Shown: positions 17,936 through 25,655 of the stretch, piece by piece | Layout: each line of letters begins with the position of its first letter | How positions within the stretch are numbered: position 1 is the first letter of the stretch | Origin: Chloroflexota bacterium | GTDB taxonomy: Bacteria > Chloroflexota > Anaerolineae > Anaerolineales > Villigracilaceae | Reading direction: 5' to 3' | Length of the DNA stretch: 35,076 nucleotides | Assembly: GCA_021796315.1 (NCBI GenBank) | Contig: JAJYOH010000007.1 | Span: 1 to 35,076 of the forward strand | Program-made: the position numbers and the translations under genes | Notes under the pieces: generated by a model | What the model was told of the DNA's origin: nothing | Seen by the model: the letters and a program-made list of their open reading frames with translations, nothing else | Database searches by the model: none

Positions 17936-19318
17936 CTACTCGGTCTTATTTCTAAGGTCTACCGTAGGGGCATCATGAATGCCACTTGATGGTCTTTCCT
18001 CAGTTGAATTGCTGCTTTCTGTTGATTTGACAAAACCTGAGTCAATGGTTGTAACGTCGCTTTCGGCAGCTAGTTCTAAGATTTCATAAGCCTTCTTCAA
18101 TATTTTTGAAGCATTGTATTCATTAGATTCTGCTATCAACGAAATTGCATCTTTTTGGAAAGGAGCTAATTCCGCCGATGTAGTAGCCTTTATTCTATAT
18201 TCATTTAGATATTTTTTAAGCAACAGGGTTACATGGTCCCGAGTAATTTTCTCAAAACGAATAATATTACGCGGTGTTCCATTATAAAAAATAGGAGCGC
18301 GATGTTCGAGGCCAGATTCTTCCCAAGCTTTTTGAATCAATCTAGGAACACCAGCGTGCAAAACCAGAAGAACAACGTAAAATCCTATTTTCGCACTAGT
18401 GTACAAGCCATCAAACAAGCAAGTTCGAAGCTCCAAAGCAAAATCACGTTTTTGTCTCTCACTTTGAAAATCAGGTATTCTCTCAAAATCATCTACAAAA
18501 ACATAGGCCCCACCTATGCCTGCAGCTAAAAACAAATCTACTAAGTGAGAAAAAACAAATTCTATTCTTTCTTTTCCTCGCTTTAAATTTTGATAATACT
18601 CTTCAAATAATTTTTGTGTTGGTGGTTCAAAATCAAACATTCCCAAGCGATTAAGCGGAAAATCAACAGGAAGGTTTTGGAGTTGCGGATTGGTCATTAT
18701 TTGCTGCGTCACATCTCTAAAATTAATACCTTGAGCCTTATACCAAGTATCAGAATTTACTTTTTGCTTAATATCTTCGTCATTAGGGAAGTTCTTTTTC
18801 ACATTAAACTTAGGATTAAGAGAAATTATTGCTTCTAAACGAAGAATCGTCAGACTCTCAGTTATTATATCTGACCTAAATATTGAACTTACAAGCAAAT
18901 CAACAAAACTGTCAAAGGTCTTTGTCAAGCCCTTTGGCTCTGGCGACAGAACCAAAGCGAAACATTTATTGAGGCCATTAGAGATACTTAATCCAAAATC
19001 CTGATTTATTTCTTTTTGTAAATTAACCAAAAAGGCAGATTTCCCATTACCCCTACCAATATAAGATGTATCAATAATATAACCTAACCTCAAGTGATTT
19101 GGATCACTTTGGGGAAAAGCAAGAAAATTTTTCTTTATATTGGCATATTCGGCTACTCTAATATTGGGTTCGTAAATACCACCATTGCTACGTGCATCAT
19201 TAGATTCCGGATTCACAAATGGAGATGATGGAAATGGGTTTTCCGTTAAGTTAAATTTCTCAAAGCGACCTTTACGAATGACCGGCTCATTTTTGGGCCT
19301 TTTGAGGTATTTATCCAT
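17936..19318 (-). CDS. ORC/Cdc6-like P-loop ATPase of the cassette
   Basis: 460 residues from ATG 19318. The N-terminal FNLTENPFPSSPF leader is like those of ORC/Cdc6-type and transposition-related AAA+ ATPases. Walker A is IGRGNGKSA (K93, S94); its first glycine of the GxxGxGKS pattern is replaced by Ile, with the glycine shifted one place. Walker B is AYVFVDDFER (D276, D277), followed by a strand ending LVLHAG as possible sensor 1 and a helical C-terminal lid. The last 60 residues look disordered. A TTG at 19357 would extend the protein by 13 residues and overlap the upstream gene; the ATG has AGGAG about ten bases before it. Predicted sensor or motor of the cassette. The family is not one I can name with certainty. 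Confidence 0.75.
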   Translation of the reverse strand: MDKYLKRPKNEPVIRKGRFEKFNLTENPFPSSPFVNPESNDARSNGGIYEPNIRVAEYANIKKNFLAFPQSDPNHLRLGYIIDTSYIGRGNGKSAFLVNLQKEINQDFGLSISNGLNKCFALVLSPEPKGLTKTFDSFVDLLVSSIFRSDIITESLTILRLEAIISLNPKFNVKKNFPNDEDIKQKVNSDTWYKAQGINFRDVTQQIMTNPQLQNLPVDFPLNRLGMFDFEPPTQKLFEEYYQNLKRGKERIEFVFSHLVDLFLAAGIGGAYVFVDDFERIPDFQSERQKRDFALELRTCLFDGLYTSAKIGFYVVLLVLHAGVPRLIQKAWEESGLEHRAPIFYNGTPRNIIRFEKITRDHVTLLLKKYLNEYRIKATTSAELAPFQKDAISLIAESNEYNASKILKKAYEILELAAESDVTTIDSGFVKSTESSNSTEERPSSGIHDAPTVDLRNKTE

Positions 19319-19340
19319 GGTTGCATGACTCCTTTTCCTG

Positions 19341-20615
19341 TTATGAAACTCGGTCAATGGCTATTATATTCCTGTATCTACCATCGACCATTACTGGAGC
19401 TCTCTTGAGGTAAATAGCATTGGTTTCTTCTGGTAATTTATCCACTTCAAGAGAAATGCGAATTCGCTTTATTTTTTGATTTATGCTTAACTTGTATGTA
19501 TTCCCAAGAAATCTATCAAAAAAATCCTCCGAGATCTTCATGTTATAACATACAATTTCCCTCACACTAAACAAGTTTACGAAGTAACTTCGAGCAGACT
19601 CACGTACATCAAAATAAGCATTAAATAATGAATCAATAAATCTTTCTTGTGTTTTTTCATTCCAGGACGGCTCATGGACAAGAAGTTGGACGTTGTCTGC
19701 GTATTTATACAGAGATTTAAAGTCTTTGGATTTTACAGACTCAGATAATATTGACAATGGATACACTATTTTCCCATTGAAATTTGGATAAAACTCTGTG
19801 GCATGAAGGACGCCTACTTGTTTTCCTCGATAAGCCCAAATTTCAAAAGTTGTATTGGAGTACTGATAGCCATACAATTCCTTCAAAAAATATGAGATCC
19901 AGAAGTCCCGAACTCGCTTTACAAGTGCGTTGAAATTTTCATCGTCAAACACATCTGATGGGTTCTTCGATATCAACTCCGAGTTAATCAGTTTAGCAAT
20001 AAGATCTTTATTGTTTTTTTCAAGCGAAATATTTTTCCCAAGATGTAAACTAATGTCCTGCTCCATTTTTCTTTGCAAGGTATCCAAATACCGTTTCAAG
20101 TCTTTGGATGTTTTTAGCGAATCGTGCTCAAACCCTAATAAAGAAGGAGAATATATTGGAAATATCAACAAGCCATTTTTTTCGGTATTGGCCTCATAAC
20201 ACATATTTAAAAAATAATGAAAAGCATGATATTTATCTTCCATCAGTTTAAATATATGCCTATTAAATTCTGTCAAATTATCTTGTCGAACAAGCCCTAA
20301 TGCTTCTTCGCCAGATGTTTGTAAAAAATACCCATTGCCTCGTTTTTTTATCAACTTGTATTCAGAAGTCTCGTTTAGAACCTGATTGAAAGTATATCTA
20401 TATCTTGCCATCTTCGGGGATGTAACATTTTCACCAATAGCTAGTTTTTTATACTTCGATTCCCCTAACTTATAATCTTGCTTCAAGGATATAAAACAAT
20501 TGAAAATTTCGTCTTCATTTGAATATTGTTGAATGCTCTTCAGTAAGACATAAAAATATTCGAAAAAATAAAACCTTTTTACCGATTGTGGTTTTGAGTT
20601 AACTGGTTTGTCCAT
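19341..20615 (-). CDS. Unknown protein with winged-helix-like N-terminus, first gene of the cassette
   Basis: 424 residues from ATG 20615, with AAGGA at 20626-20630; a TTG at 20636 is less likely. Residues about 10-110 look like a winged helix: two helices, then a basic segment (SEYKLIKKRGNGYFLQTSGEEALGL when read across, ending in a wing-like GYFLQ turn). The middle is helical and rich in Lys and Asn. The C-terminal 170 residues are mixed, with an aromatic-rich core (DFWISYFLKELYGYQYS) and a basic end. I see no nuclease, protease or transferase motif. Possible roles are DNA recognition, regulation of the cassette, or loading of the ATPase. Strongly AT-rich, with only about 22 bases to the next gene. 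Confidence 0.7.
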   Translation of the reverse strand: MDKPVNSKPQSVKRFYFFEYFYVLLKSIQQYSNEDEIFNCFISLKQDYKLGESKYKKLAIGENVTSPKMARYRYTFNQVLNETSEYKLIKKRGNGYFLQTSGEEALGLVRQDNLTEFNRHIFKLMEDKYHAFHYFLNMCYEANTEKNGLLIFPIYSPSLLGFEHDSLKTSKDLKRYLDTLQRKMEQDISLHLGKNISLEKNNKDLIAKLINSELISKNPSDVFDDENFNALVKRVRDFWISYFLKELYGYQYSNTTFEIWAYRGKQVGVLHATEFYPNFNGKIVYPLSILSESVKSKDFKSLYKYADNVQLLVHEPSWNEKTQERFIDSLFNAYFDVRESARSYFVNLFSVREIVCYNMKISEDFFDRFLGNTYKLSINQKIKRIRISLEVDKLPEETNAIYLKRAPVMVDGRYRNIIAIDRVS

Positions 20616-20657
20616 AAAGTTATTGTCCTTAAACAAGGATTAATAGTCTTAGGTTAA

Positions 20658-20686
20658 ATAAGAGATGTACGAAATAAAGCTTTCAA
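20658..20686 (-). promoter_or_regulatory. Candidate promoter of the four-gene cassette
   Basis: On the minus strand TTGAAA (20681-20686) and TCTTAT (20658-20663) are separated by exactly 17 bases. A start near 20651 would leave a leader of about 35 bases with the AAGGA Shine-Dalgarno before ATG 20615. The -10 is weak (4 of 6). Confidence 0.35.
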
Positions 20687-20708
20687 CGGATGGCTATTAC
20701 CTTGCATC

Positions 20709-20798
20709 TTATGTGCTCTTCAGAGTTAGTTTTATGTGCTTGTCAATTACTTTGAGAACTTCATCCACATCCACTTTATCCCAATAGCGACTTGTTGT
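20709..20798 (-). pseudogene. Short C-terminal gene remnant beside the cassette
   Basis: An open stretch of about 27 codons ending in TAA (20709-20711) reads RYWDKVDVDEVLKVIDKH and onward, with a TAA upstream in frame and no start codon. It looks like the tail of a folded protein, possibly the end of a thioredoxin-like [2Fe-2S] ferredoxin domain, but that is a guess. It could mark where the AT-rich cassette replaced or cut an older gene. The rest of 20616-20952 holds only the cassette promoter and the region before the adenosine deaminase gene; I see nothing else there. Confidence 0.35.
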
Positions 20799-20952
20799 TT
20801 ATCGTGAATATTTATATTATTTTAGCATTGAAAGGAAAAACTTCAACCAACAAAAATGGGTTGATTTCAATACATCGCTGGTCAATTATGGCAGCCTTTT
20901 GTGCCGCAAAAGGGTAAAATGGTAAAGTCCCTTTGCTCACAAGCAGGCACTT

Positions 20953-21966
20953 ATGAAAAACTTCGACGCACGCTACAACGACATCCCCAAAACCGAGATC
21001 CACATCCATCTTGAAGGCGCCATCCACACGCAGGCCATTATCGACTCTGCCAAAGAATTCGGTTTGGAACTGCCTTCCTACGAGGTCGGCGAGCTGGATA
21101 AAACCGTCAAAGTCCTTGACCAGATGCGCGACCTGCACGCCGTGCTGAAAGCCTTCGACATTTTCCAAAATAGCATCACATCACCAGCCATCGTCGAGCG
21201 CATCGCCTGGGAATTATTCGAGGACGCGGCCAGACAGAATATCAAACTCTTCGAGGTACGCTTCTCGCCGGACTGGGCCTTTCACGGCCACAGCTTAAAT
21301 TGGGATGCCTGCCTCGAGGGACTCCTGCGCGCCAAAGAACGCGCCGAGCGCGAGTTCGACATGGCCATCGGCTACATCGCCATCACCACGCGCGGCATGG
21401 GACCCGAATCCTGCGTCAAGACCGTGGACTGGGCCATCCGAAATAAACAACACATCCTCGGCGTGGACCTGGCCGATAGCGAGGTGCTGTTTCCGATCAA
21501 GGATTTTGTTAAACCAATTTTGAAGGCGCACGATGCCGGACTCAAAGTGACGATCCATTCCGGCGAAGATACGCCCGCCTCCTTCGTGGTGGATACGATC
21601 AACATGGTCAACCCGGACCGCATCGGGCACGGGATTCACATCATCGAAGATATGAAAGCTGTCGAACTGGTCAAGGAACGCGGCATCACACTGGAGGTCA
21701 ACCCGTGGAGCAATTACCTGACCAGTTCCGTGCGGACGATTGAAGAACATCCGCTCAGGAAACTGTTCGATCTCGGCGTGCGTGTGACCATCAACTCCGA
21801 CGATCCCGAAGTGTTGGATACAAATTTAAATAATGAATATCGCATCGCGCACGAAGTGCTCGGCATGAGCATGGACAATATCGCCGCCTGCAACCGTTAC
21901 GCATTCGAAGCATCCTTCATCCCCGAAGCGGACAAGAAAAAAATCTGGGATAAATATTTCGCATGA
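20953..21966 (+). CDS. add: Adenosine deaminase family protein
   Basis: 337 residues, amidohydrolase TIM barrel. Metal and catalytic residues are present: HIHLEG (H17, H19), TIHSGEDTP (H202 for zinc, E205 as proton donor), RIGHGI (H226) and INSDDPEV (D283, D284). The enzyme would deaminate adenosine to inosine in purine salvage. Related members act on aminodeoxyfutalosine or adenine, and sequence alone does not fully exclude these. AGCAGG precedes the ATG by five bases. The gene overlaps the following Nudix gene as ATGA, which indicates translational coupling. GC-rich compared with the adjacent AT-rich cassette. Confidence 0.9.
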   Translation: MKNFDARYNDIPKTEIHIHLEGAIHTQAIIDSAKEFGLELPSYEVGELDKTVKVLDQMRDLHAVLKAFDIFQNSITSPAIVERIAWELFEDAARQNIKLFEVRFSPDWAFHGHSLNWDACLEGLLRAKERAEREFDMAIGYIAITTRGMGPESCVKTVDWAIRNKQHILGVDLADSEVLFPIKDFVKPILKAHDAGLKVTIHSGEDTPASFVVDTINMVNPDRIGHGIHIIEDMKAVELVKERGITLEVNPWSNYLTSSVRTIEEHPLRKLFDLGVRVTINSDDPEVLDTNLNNEYRIAHEVLGMSMDNIAACNRYAFEASFIPEADKKKIWDKYFA

Positions 21967-22397
21967 CCATTCAACGCGTAACATTCCCGACCACCGTGCA
22001 TCTTTTTTTCTTTCGCGAGGATCAGATATTGTTATTGCGCCGATTCAACACCGGTTTTCGGGACGGCGATTACAGCGTCCCAGCCGGGCATTTAGACGGA
22101 AACGAGACCGTGATGGCCGCGGCCGCCCGCGAAGCGGAGGAAGAGGTCGGGGTCCGGATTGACGCGAAGAATCTGATCTTCTCAAGCGTAATGCATCGTC
22201 TCGACGGCGAAGAGCGCGTCGATTTTTTCGTCCGCGTCACGGACTGGCAGGGTGAGCCGTTCAACGCTGAGCCGGATAAATGCGATGACCTGCGCTGGGC
22301 TGCCATCGACTCCCTGCCTGAGAATACGATCCCCTACATCAGGCGGGCCATTCAGAATCATGTGGATGGAACCAGGTTTGATGAGTTCGGCTGGTAA
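21963..22397 (+). CDS. Nudix hydrolase
   Basis: 144 residues. A complete Nudix box (GX5EX7REUXEEXGU) reads from GHLDGNE through REAEEEVGV, with glutamates placed for metal binding. The start FPTTVHLFFFREDQILLLRR is the usual first strand and turn of the fold. It would hydrolyse a nucleoside diphosphate linked to another group; the specific substrate is not readable. Translational coupling to the adenosine deaminase gene by a 4-base overlap suggests a shared role in nucleotide clean-up or salvage. It ends 23 bases before a strong bidirectional terminator. Confidence 0.9.
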   Translation: MTIQRVTFPTTVHLFFFREDQILLLRRFNTGFRDGDYSVPAGHLDGNETVMAAAAREAEEEVGVRIDAKNLIFSSVMHRLDGEERVDFFVRVTDWQGEPFNAEPDKCDDLRWAAIDSLPENTIPYIRRAIQNHVDGTRFDEFGW

Positions 22398-22419
22398 ATT
22401 CCTTGTTCCATTCCCGCTC

Positions 22420-22461
22420 AAAAAGAACTGCGGGATTTCGTGAAATCCCGCAGTTCTTTTT
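22420..22461. terminator. Bidirectional intrinsic terminator
   Basis: Perfect 20-base arms (22420-22439 and 22442-22461) with GC-rich cores GAACTGCGGGATTTC and A/T-run ends on both sides. It ends the Nudix transcript on the plus strand and the convergent GGDEF gene on the minus strand. Confidence 0.9.
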
Positions 22462-23926
22462 ATTTATCGTTTTGGCGTCGCCGGTAGTGATCGCCCTTAT
22501 CGCGGTACATGGCATTGTCTGCCTGGCTGATAACTTTTTCCAACGATGTATCCGGGTTGCTGGTTGACATTCCCAGCGAAATACTCAGCTCGGGATCACG
22601 GTAATATTTGTTATTCAACACCACCAAGGCCCGGATGCGCTCGATGGCTTCAGCGACAATTTGCTCATCGGTATCGGGCATGATAATGGCGAACTCATCC
22701 CCGCCGATACGGGACGCAATAAAACCATTATCGCAACTGGCCTTCAATACTTCGGCCGCGCGGCGGATCAGGTTATCACCTGCGTGATGCCCAAAATTAT
22801 CATTGGTGGTTTTCAAGCCATTCAGATCGGCGATGACAATGCTGACCGGATCGCGGCGTCTGTTCTCCAATCCCGACAACACTTCTTCAAAATAGGTGCG
22901 GTTATACAGGCCGGTCATCACATCATGTGTTCCGAGATAACGCAGATATTCCTCGGCTTTTTTGCGCGCGGTCATATCGTGGATCGCAACCTGCACCCAT
23001 GAAAAATCGTGTTCATAACCGGGCATCACACGCAGTTCGAGATGGATATTGATGGCGTCGCCGTTCAACGAATAATTGATTCCATCCCTTTCATAAGCAA
23101 GTTTGCCGTTCCACAGATCCACCAGTTCCTCGGCAAAATGTTCGCTCATCTCATCGCGAAAAACCTGGTCAAGATTCTCAAGCAATTGTTTCTTGTTGGC
23201 CGCGCCGAAAAGTTCAAGCGTTTTACGATTCACCTCCACGACCTTGAGCAGGCCTGCGCAGTACATCACGGTTTCGGGATGGGATTCAAAATAAGCGCGG
23301 ACATTGGTCACGCCTTCAGCGCGTAAAGAATCGAAATATTTTTTTAATGCGCTGTAATCCTCCTGCCACAAGGAGATCGGCGCAGCATCGAAAAGATTCT
23401 GATACCGTCTTTCGGCGTCTTTTCGGGCGGTGATATCTTCAATCGTGACCAGCACCCGCTCCCAGGTCGCTTCTGATTCGGGCAGGATGCGCCAGTGCAG
23501 AATAATGTCAACCGGCCTGCCGTCCAGCGCATAGTTTACGCCCTCACCGGACCATTCCACATCGCCGTTCCACAACGCCAGCAATTCTTCGCGCATGTGC
23601 TGGCGCATGCCGTCGCGAAAAACCTTCTCGAGATTGGCAAGCAAATTCTTTTTTGATTTGGCTTTCAGCATCGTCAACGTTTGCCGGTTGACATTCAAGA
23701 CAATGATCTTCCCCATACATTCGTCGATAAAATCCGGATGCCCGTTCAAATAAGATTCCAGTGATTCGACTCCCCGCGCGTGCAAGCCATCAAACAGGGC
23801 CTTGATGCCGCTGTAATCTTGTTCCCAAAGAGAAATCGGTGCGTATTCAAACAATTTTTTAAAATGCTCCTCGTCATCATTCTTTTCGATCTTATCAGGC
23901 GGTTTCCAAACGGTTTTTCGCGGCAT
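22460..23926 (-). CDS. Diguanylate cyclase with tandem duplicated PAS-like sensor modules
   Basis: 488 residues, no membrane segment. Two PAS-like modules (about 22-165 and 173-315) are strongly alike: both start with APISLW plus an acidic DYS segment, share NRxTL, VFRD and LWNG, and end in an I-x-D-x-TARK linker. A GGDEF domain follows, with RIGGDEFAIIMPD (GGDEF at 408-412), so c-di-GMP synthesis is expected. The position of the inhibitory RxxD I-site before the active site reads DNGF, so product inhibition through that site is probably absent. The signal sensed is unknown. A TATAAT box at 23948-23953 and AAAGGAG before the ATG give a clear promoter and ribosome binding site, in a divergent region shared with the exonuclease-WYL gene. 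Confidence 0.9.
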   Translation of the reverse strand: MPRKTVWKPPDKIEKNDDEEHFKKLFEYAPISLWEQDYSGIKALFDGLHARGVESLESYLNGHPDFIDECMGKIIVLNVNRQTLTMLKAKSKKNLLANLEKVFRDGMRQHMREELLALWNGDVEWSGEGVNYALDGRPVDIILHWRILPESEATWERVLVTIEDITARKDAERRYQNLFDAAPISLWQEDYSALKKYFDSLRAEGVTNVRAYFESHPETVMYCAGLLKVVEVNRKTLELFGAANKKQLLENLDQVFRDEMSEHFAEELVDLWNGKLAYERDGINYSLNGDAINIHLELRVMPGYEHDFSWVQVAIHDMTARKKAEEYLRYLGTHDVMTGLYNRTYFEEVLSGLENRRRDPVSIVIADLNGLKTTNDNFGHHAGDNLIRRAAEVLKASCDNGFIASRIGGDEFAIIMPDTDEQIVAEAIERIRALVVLNNKYYRDPELSISLGMSTSNPDTSLEKVISQADNAMYRDKGDHYRRRQNDK

Positions 23927-24033
23927 TCTTCACCTCTCCTTTGCATAATTATACGATGTATCCCTCTCGAAAAAAAGCTTTCATTCTCCTCACACTCCTT
24001 CTGCTAAAATGGATGAAATTACCCAGGAGACAA

Positions 24034-24840
24034 ATGAAATTCGATCTTGCCAATTGTCACTTCGCTTTTCTTGACCTTGAAACCACCGGGCTTTCGGCCT
24101 GGTTCGGCGACCGCGTCTGCGAAACCGGCATCGTGCTGACGGAAGGCAAACGCATCAAATCGACCTTTCAGCGGCTCAGCAATCCCGGGCGTTTACTTTC
24201 ACCCGGGGCGGCCAGCGCCAACGGCCTGGCGGATGCCGATCTAAAATCGGCTCCAATATTCGCCGAGATCGCGGATGATGTCGAAGCACAGCTGCGCGAT
24301 TCGGTTGTTATATGTCATAACGCCCAATTCGACCTACAGTTTCTCGATAGCGAATTCCGCCGCATCGGTCGCCAGCTTGTCATTCCAAACCTGATCGATA
24401 CACTTTTGCTGGCACGCCAATATTTCGACCTGCCATCCTACAGTCTGCGTTCCATCGCCGAGGCGTTCCATGTTTCAGTGGTCAACGAACACGGTGCGCA
24501 AGCCGACGCACTTAATGCGCGCGCGATTTTCTTCGCCATGATGGACGCATTGAAAGAATTTAATAAACCGCTGGACGATTACATCGGCATCTACAATTCC
24601 CCGGCCTGGCCGAATGAAGGCATCCAACTTCCAACTGAATTGGGCGAGGCCATTTACGGTGGCAAGAAAATATTCATCCGTTATGTGGATAAAGATGGAG
24701 AACAAAGCGAACGATGGATCACGCCAAAACAGGTCACAGGTTTATCGGATTACATTTATTTGCAGGCTTATTGTCACTTGCGCGAGGCTGAAAGAAGTTT
24801 TCGCCTCGACAGGATCGTGGATATAAAGGTCGAAGCTTAA
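24034..24840 (+). CDS. DEDDh 3'-5' exonuclease fused to a WYL domain
   Basis: 268 residues from ATG 24034, chosen because AGGAG lies five bases upstream; an in-frame ATG at 23941 would add 31 residues unlike the fold. Residues 1-175 are a DnaQ-like exonuclease: FLDLETTGL (D14, E16), ICHNAQFDLQFL (D100) and NEHGAQADA (H143, D148), all active-site residues present. Residues about 200-268 form a WYL-like domain ending in ERSFRLDRIVDIKV, with the conserved Arg pair. WYL domains bind ligands, often nucleic-acid or nucleotide signals, and usually pair with DNA-binding regulators. Its fusion to an exonuclease suggests ligand- or single-strand-controlled degradation. It is a single-gene transcript with its own terminator. 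Confidence 0.85.
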   Translation: MKFDLANCHFAFLDLETTGLSAWFGDRVCETGIVLTEGKRIKSTFQRLSNPGRLLSPGAASANGLADADLKSAPIFAEIADDVEAQLRDSVVICHNAQFDLQFLDSEFRRIGRQLVIPNLIDTLLLARQYFDLPSYSLRSIAEAFHVSVVNEHGAQADALNARAIFFAMMDALKEFNKPLDDYIGIYNSPAWPNEGIQLPTELGEAIYGGKKIFIRYVDKDGEQSERWITPKQVTGLSDYIYLQAYCHLREAERSFRLDRIVDIKVEA

Positions 24841-24935
24841 ACAAAAACATGATTACCCCAAAATTTAATCTGGACGCTGACGAGCGGGATTTACACTGAC
24901 ACAGAATTAAACTCCGCGTTGATCCGCGTCCTTAA

Positions 24936-24980
24936 AAAAATGACTCGCACTCGAAAATAGATTCGGGGTGAGTCATTTTT
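24936..24980. terminator. Intrinsic terminator
   Basis: Perfect 11-base arms AAAAATGACTC (24936-24946) and GAGTCATTTTT (24970-24980). The A-run and T-run allow use in both directions, for the exonuclease gene on the plus strand and the reductase remnant on the minus strand. Bases 24841-24935 contain only degenerate GACGCNGA-type repeat fragments. Confidence 0.75.
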
Positions 24981-24987
24981 CATTTAA

Positions 24988-25446
24988 CTAACTTATAAAC
25001 TTAATGGCGCTTCCCCAGTTCGTGCCAGGCGCGCCTTGCAAAACAATGTGCAGAAGTTGCATACCTTCGATCTGGCGGGCGCGATGTAACGGGCCGGCGT
25101 CGATGGCGCGCATGCCTCCATCTTTGACCAATTGCGCGACCTTGCTCTTCGCATCCGTATCGTCACCGGCGATAAAAACGTCGAGCGGCTGACCCGCTAC
25201 CTGTCCAGAAAGAAGCGCACCGGCAAACGTTGTGTTGAAAACCTTGACGACTTTCACGCCGGAGGCAACCATCTTCGCCAGGTCTTCCGCAGAGGATGAA
25301 TCGGGAGCGGTGGCTAATCCATCGCAGGTGGAGTTGAGCGGGTTGGCGATATCCACGACGACTTTTCCGGCGAGCTTGGAGTCACAACAAAAATCACCCG
25401 TCTGCCGAGTCTTTTGCAGACACAGCGCTGCCAATCGTGGCTGCAA
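24988..25446 (-). pseudogene. N-terminally truncated F420-dependent NADP reductase
   Basis: The frame matches the C-terminal two thirds of NADPH-dependent F420 reductases and their relatives: LAGKVVVDIANPLN, KVFNTTFAGAL, DVFIAGDDTDAK and AIDAGPLHRARQIEGM. Intact proteins are about 200-220 residues and begin with a GxGxxG dinucleotide-binding strand and the LAVP strand. Here both are missing: only about 25 unrelated residues precede the match, from a TTG. A second minus-strand frame over 25380-25470 reads a short peptide ending in ADG before a stop, as if a deletion and frameshift removed the Rossmann half. A non-functional remnant is the best reading; sequence quality could be an alternative cause. 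Confidence 0.7.
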
Positions 25447-25501
25447 ACCTATCGATTGAATTAGCCTGACAAATTTGTGATTTATGTCATGGCAAAGAAT
25501 G

Positions 25502-25530
25502 TTGCGATTCAGAAAGAAAGTGGGTAAGAT
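25502..25530 (+). promoter_or_regulatory. Candidate promoter of the leader-peptide and aminotransferase transcript
   Basis: TTGCGA (25502-25507) and TAAGAT (25525-25530) with an exact 17-base spacer, each 4 of 6 to the sigma-70 consensus. The predicted start would fall within two or three bases of the leader ATG at 25540, making a leaderless leader peptide. Confidence 0.5.
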
Positions 25531-25539
25531 TAAGTTGCC

Positions 25540-25596
25540 ATGAAAAGAATTCTGGCACTAAACCTTCTAGGCATTGTGAATGCCATGAGTCAGTAA
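25540..25596 (+). CDS. Leader peptide rich in branched-chain residues
   Basis: 18-codon frame MKRILALNLLGIVNAMSQ, with Leu four times, Ile twice and Val once. It stops at TAA 25594-25596, exactly where the 5' arm of an intrinsic terminator begins. This is the layout of ribosome-mediated attenuation, where stalling on scarce amino acids changes RNA folding. A leader-internal GTCAG just before the stop can pair with CTGAC in the terminator's 5' arm, giving a plausible antiterminator. The encoded peptide is too short for conventional gene callers. Confidence 0.55.
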   Translation: MKRILALNLLGIVNAMSQ

Positions 25597-25633
25597 GCCT
25601 GACGGGTACCAACGTACCTGCCAGGCTTTTTTT
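25596..25633 (+). terminator. Attenuator-type intrinsic terminator before the aminotransferase gene
   Basis: A 14-bp stem starting AGCCTG and ending AGGCT (one mismatch, one G-U) around a CAAC loop, followed by seven T's (25627-25633). It sits between the leader peptide and the coding region, 12 bases before the AAGGAG ribosome binding site. It would stop transcription unless the alternative GTCAG/CTGAC pairing forms. Confidence 0.75.
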
Positions 25634-25655
25634 ATCCTCGCACCAAGGAGTATGA

